Translations under genes and position numbers: made by a program
The notes under the pieces: generated by a model
Databases searched by the model: none
Told to the model about the DNA's origin: nothing
The model's input: only the letters and a program-made list of their open reading frames with translations
Shown: piece by piece, positions 10,565 through 21,566 of the stretch
How the letters are laid out: every line of letters begins with the position of its first letter
How positions within the stretch are numbered: position 1 is the stretch's first letter
Origin: Arion vulgaris
Lineage: Eukaryota > Mollusca > Gastropoda > Stylommatophora > Arionidae
Assembly: GCA_020796225.1 (NCBI GenBank)
Contig: CM036771.1
Location: forward strand, 33,244,703 to 33,308,702
Direction of reading: 5' to 3'
Length of the DNA: 64,000 nucleotides

Positions 10565-11085
10565 TGACCAAGAGTCCGTGAACTTCAGTATTGGCTCTAT
10601 GTAGCACTGTATATCTCGCAATCCGTATCTCAGTATTGGCTCTATGTAGCACCGAATAACTCACACTGCATCTCTCAGTATTGGTTCTATGTAGCACTGC
10701 ATAACCTGCATCCGTATGTCGCGTTGTTTCTATGTAGCACTGGAATTACCTGCCACATCCGTATGTCAGTATTGTTTCTATGTAGCACTGAATTACTCAC
10801 ATCCGTTGTATGTCAGTATTGGTTCTATGTAGCACTTGTATAACCAAACGTATGTTGGGGCATTGTTTTTATGTAGCACTGAATCGTATCCGCATGTCAG
10901 TATTGGTTCTAGTGTAGCAATTGTATAACCTGCATCTGTATGTCATATTGTTTCGGCGTAGCACTGAATAACTCACATCCGCATGTCATACTGGTTCTAT
11001 GTAGCATTGAATAACTCGCACCTTGCATGTCAGCATTAGTTCTTATGTAGCACTGAATAATCCTGCATTCTGAACTCAACCTGAC
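10565..11085. repeat. 44-bp minisatellite
   Basis: About 11 imperfect copies of a unit built on GTTCTATGTAGCACTGAATA, ACTCACATCCGTATGTCAGT, ATTG. The minus-strand frames with repeated L-H-R-T/A-N-T-E are by-products of the repeat. Confidence 0.9.
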
Positions 11086-11269
11086 GTCGACAATATTTGA
11101 GTGGGCAATGAATATTAATGACCGCACATATTTTCTCTGGTGCAGTTATATAATGAAGTACCTTCTATATCCTGCTGGTAATGTGAATCCAGGAAGGTAA
11201 CTGGACCTAGTGTTACAAAAAAATATGTGAATTATGTGACAACACACATGTAAAACGATTTGGATCTTA

Positions 11270-11385
11270 TATCCCAACAAATTAACACGTACAATGTGGC
11301 TGTTTTTATTCTAACAAATTAACACGTAATATAAATGTAAGCGTTTTTATTCTAACAAATTAACACGTAACATAGATTTTAAGCA
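11270..11385. repeat. AT-rich ~42-bp array, part 1
   Basis: Copies of ATTCTAACAAATTAACACGT followed by AACATAGATTTAGTTGTTTTT. The same array continues at 12,180-12,460 and 12,765-12,835. Confidence 0.75.
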
Positions 11386-11439
11386 TGTTAGATCATAGAG
11401 ATTTAAAAAAATTGTATCAATGTTGGTTAATAACTAAAC

Positions 11440-12060
11440 TGACGTTATACTAGTCCAGGCAGACACATATGTCCTCAGCCCCCAACATATATCGAAGAGT
11501 GCATATTTGACGGATTCTGTGGCTCACTGATTAAACACACCTTCACTTTACCCCCTCAGACACCCAATCTATTTGTATAACGGGTAACTCCAAACTGGCA
11601 AGCAATCGCTGGATCGATTCAACATCTATTTTAGTAAGTTCGTCCTTCTTTCAACAGACAGTCTTGAAGAGACTGAAGAACATACCTCATCCATCTAAAC
11701 TCCCAACAATCAATGCTGATGCAAGCCTGACCGCTCATTATTACCGCAACACCCACGCACAGTGAAGGTAGATCCAAGTAGGTTCTGATGTTAGAACTAC
11801 AGACCTCACCGCTACCGAAACCATCTTTTAGATCTTGTGAAATATCGACTGACAGTCAGATACAACAACCGCCCTGTAACTGAAGCTTCCAGAGATCCAA
11901 CAGGAGGCAAATAAAGCCCCAACCTCCATCCATACTAGAAGCAGTTGTCCTGTATGCCCCATCACACAACAACCCTACCATGCCAATAAACCACAGCCGA
12001 CTTTCACCACGTTGAACTGACTCCACCGGTGGTAACAACTCTATCAATTGCATTATCTTC
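11440..12060 (-). pseudogene. Non-LTR RNase H domain fragment inside the ~42-bp array
   Basis: Parallels 48.29-48.81 kb on the same strand (ATCGATTCAACATC, CCAACAATCGATGCTGATGCAAGCCTG, ACAGTCAGATACAACAAC, AACCTCCATCC). Minus-strand reading gives the RNase H family with W-I-Y-C-P-G-H in its better copies. The 65-residue frame 11,856-12,053 is part of it. Heavily decayed. Confidence 0.55.
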
Positions 12061-12179
12061 TATCAGCTGTTTAATTGCGAGATCAGCTTTCATGTTGCCC
12101 CACCCTACATTCTCTTCTAAGAGTAATGATAACGTTGCAAAAAATGTGGCCATGCTACCATCTGTTATGATTCATTTTA

Positions 12180-12460
12180 AATTTTAATTCTAATAAATTA
12201 ACGGGTAATATGATTTAGTTTTTGTTTTTTCAACAAAAATTAACGTAACATAGATTTAGTTGTTGTTTGTATTCCTAACAAATTAACAGAAGTAAAATAC
12301 AGATTTAGTTTTGTTTTTAACAAGTTAACGTAACATAGATTTAGTATTTGTTTGTATTCGAAATAAATTAACCTATAGCATAGATTTAGTTTTGAGTTGA
12401 CTTAGAATAAATTAACAAGTAAAATAATGATGTTTTTAATCCTAAATTGACTTAACATAT
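12180..12460. repeat. AT-rich ~42-bp array, part 2
   Basis: Six or so degraded copies of the ATTAACACGTAACATAGATTTAG unit. Separated from part 1 by the RNase H fragment. Confidence 0.75.
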
Positions 12461-12510
12461 AGTTTTTTTTTTTTTTTAAATGTATCCTAATAGCAAAATC
12501 ACTGCATGGT

Positions 12511-12755
12511 GTCGGGGCTCCAGAGGGAAACAAAGATTTACATTTGCATGTCGTTATAGGCGACTGATGTAGGCCCTAGGAAGCTATCTCAGTAAATGAA
12601 AAGTGTCACGGAAATCGGATGCTGGACTTACTTGTAGGCGCATAACTGGTACAACGTACAATCGCTCTTATGCTCAGATTACATACATAATATCCCACAG
12701 AGTGTTTGACAGGCTGTCGATATGGAATGTAAGAAGAGAAAGAACAAGGAGATAA
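12511..12755 (+). repeat. Interspersed repeat X, forward
   Basis: Starts GGTGTCGGGGCTC, carries GGCGACTGATGTAGGC, CTAGGAAGCTA, GGAAATCGGATG, TTGTAGGCGCATAACTGGTA, CAACGTACAATCGCTCTTA and CTGTCGATATGGAATG before a GAAGAGAAAGAA end. It interrupts the ~42-bp array. Confidence 0.8.
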
Positions 12756-12764
12756 AATAGCTAT

Positions 12765-12835
12765 TTAATTTAACAACTTAACACTTAAGATATATTTGTT
12801 TTCTTTATTCTAACAAACGAACATGTAAACAGATT
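12765..12835. repeat. AT-rich ~42-bp array, part 3
   Basis: Two degraded units (TTTAACAACTTAACACTTAAG, TTCTAACAAACGAACATGTAA) right of repeat X. Confidence 0.55.
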
Positions 12836-12984
12836 TGAAGTTCTTTAGGAGACAGAATAATGCAACGACACAGCACGCTTTCGGAATCGAGTCAATCGTA
12901 GTTGTTAATCGAAGTTTACAGCCGAAGAAACCAATCTTCCTAATGTAGAAGTGGAATTGACCTTCTAACTTTACGTATACTTAC

Positions 12985-13705
12985 GTGTCTAAAAGGGTCT
13001 CATGTTGATGTATTGACTTCACTGAGCGGGTTTTACTCGGGATATATCTCGATCCCATCTTTCTTACGTGTCTAAAGAGTCTCATGTCGATGTATTGACT
13101 TCACTGAGCGGAGTCCTTACCTGGTATATCTCGTCTCTCATCTTTCTGCTTTTGTTCAAACATCTCACTGATGTATTGACTTCACTGAGTTGGGGTCTAC
13201 CGGTAGTATCTCGTCTCATCTTTCTTGCTTGTCTAAATGACCACACCGATGTATTGACTTCACTGGAGCGGGTCTTACCAGGCATCTGTTCCCTATCTTT
13301 CTGCTTTTTCTGTCTAAAATGATCTCACGTCGATGTATTGACTTCACTGAGCGGAGTCCTACCTGGTATATCTCGTTCCTTATCTTTCTTGCTGCCTAAA
13401 ATGATCTCACAATGACATTGATTTGCACTGAGCGGGTCTTATCTGGCATATCTCGTTCCTCATCTTTCCTGTTTGTCTAAAATGATCCTGGCACTGATGT
13501 ATTGATTTCACTGAGCGGCCTCACTCATTCGTTCTATCTTCTTGCTTGTATAAAAGGATCTCATGTCGATGCATTGATTTCACTGAGCGGGTCTTACCTG
13601 GTATATCTCGATCTCATCTTTCTTGCTTGTCTAAAAGGGTTTCATGTCGATGTATTGACTTCACTGAGCAGGGTCTATCTGGTATATCTCGGTCCCTATC
13701 TACAG
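12985..13705. repeat. 80-bp minisatellite
   Basis: About nine tandem copies containing GATGTATTGACTTCACTGAG, CGGGTCTTACCTGGTATATC, TCGTCTCATCTTTCTTGCTT and GTCTAAAAGGGTCTCATGTC. Open frames here repeat C-I-D-F-T-E-R-V-L-P-G-I and are by-products. Confidence 0.9.
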
Positions 13706-13850
13706 AAATGGCACGATACCTTCCGAGAGTAATGCACAAAGTGTGAACACTGTATCTCTGCAAACAATCGGTGGTCGGTGTCTTGGACAAAGCACTCTGA
13801 ATAGAATGTTCGATTCCGGATTCAACTCCGAATTGTCTTGAGTTGTACCT
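13706..13850 (-). mobile_element. Degraded tRNA-SINE body
   Basis: ACAGAAATGGCACGATACCT, GAGAGTAATGCACAAAGTG, AAGCACTCTGAATA and GATTCCGGATTCAACTCCG parallel the SINE at 28.55-28.78 kb in the same orientation, including a damaged reversed B box. Confidence 0.45.
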
Positions 13851-13861
13851 GAAGTACGTTG

Positions 13862-14002
13862 CTCCAGTTATGCGCCTGCGCGCAGGGCAACATATCTGAT
13901 TTCTTCGTAGCTGAGTATATCCTACCTGGGTCGCATCGTACGACATGCCTTAGGCTTGTGTTACTATTAATAGCTCGCCATGTTAGCCCCGGCAACGCAC
14001 GG
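13862..14002 (-). repeat. Repeat X, reverse, internally deleted
   Basis: CAGTTATGCGCCTGCGCGCA, CGTACGACATGCCTTAGGCT, TGTTACTATT and AGCCCCGGCAACGCAC are the 5' half of X in reverse orientation. Confidence 0.65.
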
Positions 14003-14540
14003 ATGGGCACGAGCAAACACCCAATTTATCATATTGACTACTACATTAAAAGAAAACTCAATAATATAATTAATATGTGCTTGTTTTCAACATTATAAAC
14101 TTGTATGTACAAATTGTTGGTCAATTGTGTTATTTTTTAAGAAAGATATGCAATTTTGTAGATAAATTAATGAAAAAATGGACAAAGCAACATCATTTTT
14201 TATGAATTGAGAATAGGTAATGATTAAAAAATGTACAGGTACATTTTGGGGTAACAAAGACAATAATGATAGACTGTGACATGCACACAATAGGGAGGAT
14301 GAATCACAGACTGGGGTATTTAGTAGCTATGTGTTAAATAATGTAAGGGCATTTTTTTTTTTTAGCAAGTTTTAAATAACTACAGAAAAAGAAAGTCAAA
14401 ATCAGCATAAGAAAGAGTTGAATAGTAAATTTGCTTGACGATGACATGACTCAAAGAATGGAGCTGTTTGTCTAATACAGAGTAATATCTGAAATCAGAG
14501 CATGAAAATTCTACAACAGAACAACAGGAAAGAAGGCGAG
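14003..14540. other. AT-rich spacer
   Basis: Low-complexity AT-rich DNA with an A/T run near 14,350. Nothing coding recognised. Confidence 0.4.
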
Positions 14541-14544
14541 AGTC

Positions 14545-14710
14545 AGATCTCGAAAAAGATGGTTAGATGTTAATGTAGAATCCTTCAAAGAGCAAACATA
14601 ACTATCAACCAAGCCATAAGAACAGCTCAAGACAAAAATAGAAAAAACCACATCACTTCAAGTAAACAGTCTGTAGCAGTGGGACGACAAAAAGAAGGAA
14701 GAGCAAATGT
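14545..14710 (+). pseudogene. RTE-like 3' tail
   Basis: Reads K-K-R-W-L-D-V-N-V-E-S-F-K-E, then A-I-R-T-A-Q-D across a frame break, then W-D-D-K-K-K-E-E, which is the KRWLD ... AIRTAQDR ... GTTKKKKK ending of an RTE-like ORF2 with its GAAG-rich 3' end. Confidence 0.55.
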
Positions 14711-14759
14711 TTTGAAACTGTATCATTTCAAGATAATACACAGAAAACAGACTCTCATC

Positions 14760-15270
14760 ATGTGATGAAAGTACACACTTCAATACCTGACAAAAATTTT
14801 TGTTTATTGTTTGTTTTAGTTTCTTTCTTATTCAACAAGTCAATCTCTTGTCATTGGCAGAGCGAGGCACTATTATATCTTTCTTATCTGATCGAACTAC
14901 ATTTGCTGCAAACGCCGCGGGAGGGGGAATCTGCACTTATCTGTGCCAGATGTGTTCCGCTTGACGTTGTCAGCCCATGCTTCACAGGGACTTGAGATGT
15001 TATCTATACATCGTGTTCTGGTCTGCTATTTCGTGCTCTGCGCCCTTAGTGTCGATTATTGTAGGCAATGATTTGGTAGTGCAAATGTGGTTCGTCAGAT
15101 ACAAGCCACTTGATTCTTTGCTTGATGAACTGTATGTATGGTATAGTAATAATCCGAGTTCTGATATTCTTTGCTTCACCGTTATATTCAAGGGTCGCTT
15201 ATACAGCCACATACGAATTTCTGAAGCAAATGCGCATATTATCCAATAGAACTCACATTTGTACACGGTA
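14760..15270. other. Unassigned open frames
   Basis: Overlapping frames of 77 and 90 residues (+) and 88 residues (-). No motif recognised on either strand. The right edge has a mostly unbroken stretch at 14,977-15,249. It is unique within the window, so it is either a remnant of an element not otherwise present or chance. Confidence 0.15.
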
Positions 15271-16140
15271 ACTACAGGTATTCAAGATAACTGCCTCGTC
15301 AAGGGAGCCAATCTGGTATATGTACTTATGAAATGAGTAGAATTATACTTAGTATAGGTAAGTGAGCCGCAGTCTTTTTTGTGAACGTGTAATTATAGGG
15401 AAGGACGATGAATAAATATGATGCGATGAGCTAGTCTGAACTGGATTGCTATAGTAATAGACAAACGCAAAACTGGCAACTTTGATTTTTTTAAATGGGG
15501 CTACTTTATCTTGAACATTCTATAAACAGCATGACCAGAAAATCTCTTACTTGAAGTACCACATCTGTATTATACGTAATATGTATCAGACCCATTTGAC
15601 ATAAAGAGATAGCACCAACTAATACAATCTGGACATAGAACAAATATAAATCATCAGCACTCCATATCTGAAAACCACTTAATCACCCATCTCTACGTTT
15701 ATTATGAAGGTGGTAGCATTTAAATTTTATTGATTGGTTGATAGGACCATCATCATTGTACTTCGGTGAGTAACCAAGTGTGCTCCAATCTCATCTCTGT
15801 TTTATACAGAAAGATCTCACAAGTGCAGCATGTGTACTCAGTATTTTCTGAAGATTTAGTATAGTGATACCAGCCTTGTGCGAACTGGTACAAATATAAA
15901 CGAACACCTATTAGTAACTCCACTTCACATACAACAATACACACTCTAATAGAAATAAAACCACACAAAAGAATTCAACACCAACGTTAAGGATTCACAA
16001 ACAGTAACTATAAAGCATCTATTGTAGATTGAAATTTGCCATAATCATTACTCATAAATATCATACACATTTCTACATGGATATTAATTATTGAATAATA
16101 AAATTAAGCAGCTAATAATATTACCTTAAATTAATCTCTT
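15271..16140. other. Spacer, nothing recognised
   Basis: AT-rich sequence. TGAGTAACCAAGTGTGCTCC near 15,765 resembles GAGTAACCATGTGTGTTTGA at 49,950, a hint of a shared old repeat. Confidence 0.35.
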
Positions 16141-16149
16141 GTCTGTATC

Positions 16150-16640
16150 CTTTGTCCTGTAGCACGAAGAGCCTCACAACAACATTTCAGTCTTGTAGAA
16201 TATGTAATATCACCTAGATGCTAAAAACAGTAAATGATGTTGTCTAACCAAAAGGCAGTGACTACCACATTTTCAGTCTTATAGAATATATAATACTTCC
16301 AGATGCCAAACACAGTAGAAACGACGCTGTTCAACCAAAAGGTGACCATGATAAGTCCAGTCTTGTAGAATATAATACATCACATAGATGAAAATAAGAT
16401 AGAAAAAAAGACGTTGCCCAACCAACAGACAGTGACTCACGATGTTTTTCAGTCTTGTAGAATATACAAAATATCACCCAGATGCTAAACAGTAAACGAC
16501 GTTGTTCAACCTAAAAGACAGTAACTCACGACGTTTTCAGGCTTGTAGAATATATAATATCACACAGATGCTAAAATAGTAGAAAACTACACTGGTTAGA
16601 TGTTATATACAGTAGATAATGACGTTGTCTAATCGCAAAA
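16150..16640. repeat. ~90-bp minisatellite
   Basis: About five copies containing TTTTCAGTCTTGTAGAATAT, ATAATATCACACAGATGCTA, AACAGTAGAAAACGACGTTG and TTCAACCAAAAGACAGTGAC. Confidence 0.85.
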
Positions 16641-16859
16641 CCATCACGACCGTCTTAGTCCTTATCCATTTTCTATGCTCGTCTTACTGTCCAGTCCCAG
16701 CCCCCAATCATGTGCAACGACTACTTCAATAGTCCTGCTCGTTGTACAGTCCTGAGACCTAATGTACCCATTGTCACTCAAATATCAAAACCCTGAGTTC
16801 TACAACTCAGGTAACTTTCATGACAATCTGATGAGCTATTAACAATCGTCATCACAACT

Positions 16860-17100
16860 TTCTTCTTTCTTTCTCGAATCCTGTATGCCTCACAGCGTCA
16901 GGTCAGAAGAGATTTCTAAAACGGGCCCTAGTATGTGCGTTTCTGTAGATAGCCCTTTGTCGCCTCTGTTATCTCTGAGGTCCATCTTGCGTGGCTGACC
17001 TTTTCGCTTTGTACCCATTGTATCAGAGCAGCATTGCTCTTTAGGTGCACTGTCCATTTGCACCCGCTTATGGCCGAACCATTTAGACTGAAAGATTTTT
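16860..17100 (-). pseudogene. RTE-like 3' fragment
   Basis: CACAGCGTCAGGTCAGAAGA, GAGGTCCATCTTGCGTGGC and TTTGTACCCATTGTATCAGA match 7.14-7.35 and 26.09-26.20 kb. Its right half matches the first bases after the N gap at 54,842. Confidence 0.5.
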
Positions 17101-17214
17101 TATTGAAGTATTACCAACATCACAACAAAATAAACAAAAAGGGAATAAACAAAAGGCGAATAAACAATAACATATATTCTGAATGTATCCCCTTATCCCC
17201 AGAACAGTAATACT

Positions 17215-17545
17215 GTTACACATGAACACCCTAGTACTAGCGAGGGTCCGATGTACTTTTGAAGATGGGGATGATATTCTTGTAGGTGTTTTGATTTTAA
17301 TCTTTCTTATGAATTTGTCTTATTCGTTTTCTTCTTAATTTTGAACTTTCAAGTGGTTCATTTAGGTGCTCAAATTGGACAGGACTGCGCCCATTGTTCG
17401 TCTCCGATAGCACTAGGAACTCGGATCTCAATTTTACACTTAGATCAGGATCTTTGGAAAAATATGCAGATTTCCTACGAGGAAGGAACCTGGTACCTTT
17501 AGGCAATGAGATGCGAGTATCTGACCCCATGCCACAGTGGCTGTG
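17215..17545 (-). mobile_element. tRNA-derived SINE, left copy
   Basis: Counterpart of 55.08-55.40 kb. The B box there (minus strand GGTTCGCTTCC) has lost bases here. Body includes CTAGTACTAGCGAGGGTCC and GGTGCTCAAATTGGACAGGA. Confidence 0.6.
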
Positions 17546-18880
17546 AGTAATTCAAAAGAAATAGGCCACAACGAGACACAACAACCTTCCGCAATCACAC
17601 CATCTGGTCAACTAATGAATTATATGGACCACATACTGGATTCACTAGCAGAAATAATAATGTTTATGTTTTGTAAACAATTAATAGTAATAATTATAAG
17701 TGGCTATCATTAAAGGCAAGTGGGCTGGGCTCACCTAAAACTAAGGTGTAATGTGTATTTATTATTTTATACATTAAAATATATCCTAATCAAACCATGA
17801 TTTTTCCGAAAATTTTTGTCTAGCCTCACCAACAGTTTTTTTCTGACTATGACACATCATACATTAATATTAATTCCTCTCATACCGTTATACACTGCAT
17901 AATGTTGTAAACTAATAGCTGTTATTGAAATCAGTACTATAGGACTGGGACAAATAATTCACACTAGTAGCATTTAAAACTATATTTGCATAACACGCCC
18001 TCAATTGTGTGAAAATAGCAAAAATATTTAACTAAACTGTGTATGTTTTATCATGTTAGGTGCCCCTTACTGTGCGTCATCTGTAACCCTACTGAATCAT
18101 CAAAATATTAACAACAAAATAAATCACTCAAAATAGGGTGATAAAATACTATGTAAATCTATTAGGCACCACATTTCTACTGAGACTTGTAAAAGTTACT
18201 ATCACACACTAGATTTTTACTTTTCTAAATATTTTATTTCTTTCTTTTTCTTCTATTTTTTTCTGACAAGTACTGATTGGTACCTTAGTGTCGATTTTTA
18301 TTTCTTTCTTGTCGACTCTAGTAAGCAATTGTAAACTGCTGAGCGTATAAGTGATGCCTATGACACGACAATCCGTTTACTGGGTTGTTGATGAAGGCAC
18401 TGTAAAGGGCTATGCTATGATTTTCATTTCACTCTAGTGACTTGGGTGATTGTTATTTATTTATTTTGACACGATTCTGCTATGTCAGCTATTCATCCTG
18501 TTGTGATCTTCTCTCGCCTATAGCTTCCTGTAGCCTGATAAACGTATCCCAAAAACAATTGATGTATATGAGTTTGAACGGAGCAGACGTTCTGCTGGTG
18601 ATAACAGAAAGAAACGCTCTTGAATTGTCTCTGAAATGCTAGCGATATAGATACCACGTGCTGGGAATCACTGACACAAGATCAAAAAACGTGGCGCTGT
18701 AACAATACAAGAGGGACTGCACCGCTGAGTCGTTGAGGCAAAGAGAAAATGATACACGAAAGACAGAATACACAACAGCCACATGTCTAACCTGATCATG
18801 TATACCCTACTGCAGTATGAAATTGTGTTCTTATGAATGGACTCTACTGTCACACCAAACACGTTAGGTATCTTAGGGTT
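17546..18880. other. AT-rich spacer with retrotransposon-like remnants
   Basis: Counterpart of 55.40-56.75 kb. The first 700 bp are AT-rich with no gene. 18,400-18,560 resembles the retrotransposon tails at 42.1 and 44.75 kb (CTTGGGTGATTGTTATTTAT, ATTCTGCTATGTCAGCT). 18,340-18,430 carries a phrase (TAAGTGATGCCTATGACA ... ATGATTTTCATTTCA) that is related to 57,650-57,740. Confidence 0.45.
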
Positions 18881-18889
18881 ATTTAATAG

Positions 18890-19170
18890 GTACCTTAGCT
18901 AGGTCCTGCACAGCCATTCCCTGAGGGCCAGCCTTGCGGTCGCAGTGGCAATTATCTTTGCTTTCCTCGTGGGGCCCTGCACCACACAGGCAGAGCCTAT
19001 CAGAATTGCATATTCTCTGCCAGCAGGCTGCAAGGGTGAGCCAGCACATCCCCGATATCTGCGACTATTTTTATTTATTTATCAGGTAGCTTCCCTTGTC
19101 CTCTACCTTAGCCGCCTCTTACGACATGTAGGTCAGTGTTACTATTCTTTGCACCCTTGAGAGCCCTGGA
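18890..19170 (-). repeat. Repeat X, reverse
   Basis: Counterpart of 56.76-57.06 kb; contains GCATATTCTCTGCCAGCA, CTGCGACTATTTTTATTTAT, GCCGCCTCTTACGACATGTA and TGTTACTATTCTTTGCACCC. Confidence 0.75.
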
Positions 19171-19499
19171 ACAAACATATAGTGATGTTATCAACAAATG
19201 TAAGTACAACTCAATAAAGATTATTTGCTGAATGAATCGCTGTTTAGATTTGAAATGCCTTATACAAATCAGTTATCCATTCATTTGTTTTTGTTATTGC
19301 ATACAGCAGCATAGTTTCATCATGATTTGGACAGTATTATCAGTTTGATCTTCGATCTCTACCTAGTGCATCTTGAGTAAGACAGTAGTAAGTAGTGTTT
19401 CTATTAAATAATAGGACTCAATTTATTTCAGTGATTGTTTAATCCGTGTTCCTGTAGTATTACAGATCTGGTACACATAATAATCCCACTATCATCATC

Positions 19500-19860
19500 A
19501 AGGTGCGTGTCCTTTCAGGACGTATCTCTTGCATCACATATGAAATTCACCTGTCTCTAGCCAGTTCACCCACTTCGCCGATGATCATATTCATGATATC
19601 TTTAATATCTTTATCTTCTTTTGGTCTGTCTCTGCCTGGGACCTGCCCTCCACTAATGTTTTCCATTCCATCACTTGTGTGGCCAAAGCATTCACCTTTC
19701 TGTATAGCATACTGTTTATCGTTCAGAAAGCAAATGGCAAAACTACTGAACGTGGGAGCAAAGCCTGAAAACAACGACTCGTTTGTTGTGGATATGGCTA
19801 CATCCCTTGGGATATGCCACGATTTTCATTTTCATACTGTTTATCGTAGCCAACTGTCTT
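19500..19860 (-). pseudogene. RTE-like 3' tail, left copy
   Basis: Minus strand contains G-E-V-G-E-L-A-R-D-R and D-I-K-D-I-M-N-M-I-I, as in the better copy at 57.40-57.81 kb. Ends in the 56-bp array. Confidence 0.65.
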
Positions 19861-21075
19861 TAAGACCAGTTCTTTTAGACATCAGTGTTCTTCTGACTAG
19901 ATTGTTGACTAGATCCCAGATGTTCCGTTAAGGACACCGCGTTCTTTCTCACCAGATCGTTTACTAGATCCCATATGTTCCAAGCTAGACATCAAAGTTC
20001 TCTCGACCAGATTGTTGATCAGATCCTGATGTTCTGGTTAGTAGACACCATGTTCTGCTAGATTTAGATTGTTGACAGATCCCAGATTGTCTCTGTTGTG
20101 AAGAATGTGTTCTTTCTGACCAGATTGTTGACTAGATCCCAGATGTTCTGTTAGACATCAGTGTTCTTCTGACTAGACTGTTTGACTTGTGATCCCAGAT
20201 ATTCTGTTGTTGTGGACATCAAAGTTCTTTCTGACTCAGATTGTTGACTTAGATCCCAGATGTTCTGTTAGACATCATGTTCTTCTTGACTAGATTGTTT
20301 TACTTAGATCCCAGATGTTCTGTTAGGACATCAGTGTTCTTTCTTGACTAGATTGTTGACTGTGATCCTGTGATGTCCTGTTAGGACATCAGTGTTCTTT
20401 CTTGACTAGATTGTTGACTAGATCCCAGATGTTCTGTTAGGACATCAGTGTTCTTTCTGACCAGATTGTTGACCAGATCCTGTGACATTCCGTTAGACAT
20501 CAGTGTTCTTCTGACTAGATTGTTGACTAGATCCAGATGTCTTTGGGTTAGGACATCATGTCTTTTCTGACTAGATTGTTTACTAGATCCCAGATGTTCT
20601 GTTAGGAACATCAGTGTTCGTTTCTGACTAGAGATTGCTGACTAGATCCCAGATATTCTGTTAGACACATGTTCTTTACTGACTAGATTGTTTGCTAGAT
20701 CCCAGATGTTCTGTTAGGACATCAGTGTTCTTCCTGACCAGATTGTTTTATCAGATCCTGTGACGTTCTGTTAGGACATCAGTGTTCTTTTCTGACTAGA
20801 TTGCCACTAGATCCCAGATGTTCTGTTAGGACATCAGTGTTCTTTCTGGGACTAGATTGTTGATCAGATCCCCAGATGTTCCTGTTAGACATCAGTGCTC
20901 TTCTGACTAGATTGTTGACTGGGGATCCCAGATGTTCTGTTAGACATCAGTGTTCTTTACTGACTAGATTGTTTACTAGATCCCAGATGTTCTGTTAGGA
21001 CATCAGTGTTCTTTCTTGACTAGATTGTTGACTATGTCCCAGATGTTCTTTCTTTACTGGACTTTTACTAGATCC
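19850..21075. repeat. 56-bp minisatellite, left copy
   Basis: About 22 copies of the unit described at 57.78-58.99 kb, but with many small deletions, so unit length varies between about 48 and 60 bp. Confidence 0.95.
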
Positions 21076-21079
21076 CAGA

Positions 21080-21140
21080 TAGATCACAAAAAGTGGTTAA
21101 CAAGATGTCGATATGGAGAGCTGGAAGAAAAAAAAAAAAG
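21080..21140 (+). repeat. Repeat X, 3' end only
   Basis: ATCACAAAAAGTGGTTAACA, GATGTCGATATGGAGAGC then an A/GAA-rich tail; joins the array directly. Confidence 0.7.
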
Positions 21141-21289
21141 AATATGATGACTGCAGATGTGGGCATTTGACCAATGAGAGAGATACATTTTTGAAGGACT
21201 GGATAGGTGGCAACGTTCTTTCTCAGACAAACTATTTGATAATGAATCCTGCTGAATAATTCCATTTATTTCAGATAACTCTGGGATGA

Positions 21290-21550
21290 GCGTCTGACTT
21301 CATGTATTAGAGCGTGAATTTAGCGTCGCGAGATACGTGCTCAATTATCGGTAAGGCTGGCGATTTTGTGGGCATAATGACAACTAACTGTAATAGCGGT
21401 TGGTGACTGCACTTTGCCAATGAATTTCATGGTTGTCGTCACACCTGTCCTACACCATCCCCTCAATGTACTACAGACAGCAAACAGTTTGTTTCATTGT
21501 TGCTTCCAGGTTTTCCTTCTATGGGTGGCTGAGCAACATATATCCCATAC
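21290..21550 (+). pseudogene. RNase H host fragment, left part, left copy
   Basis: Counterpart of 59.29-59.47 kb: the first half of an RNase H domain (W-V-A-E-Q-H-I-S-H-T-I-I-I) cut by the minus-strand element. Confidence 0.6.
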
Positions 21551-21566
21551 GATTATCATATATCAG

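Noticed and set aside
10383..11127. Repeat protein with L-H-R-T-N-T-E units
   Set aside because: Translation of the 44-bp array; frame is lost between units.
13068..13946. Small secreted or membrane proteins in the 80-bp array
   Set aside because: Same reason: frames shift every unit and recur on both strands.
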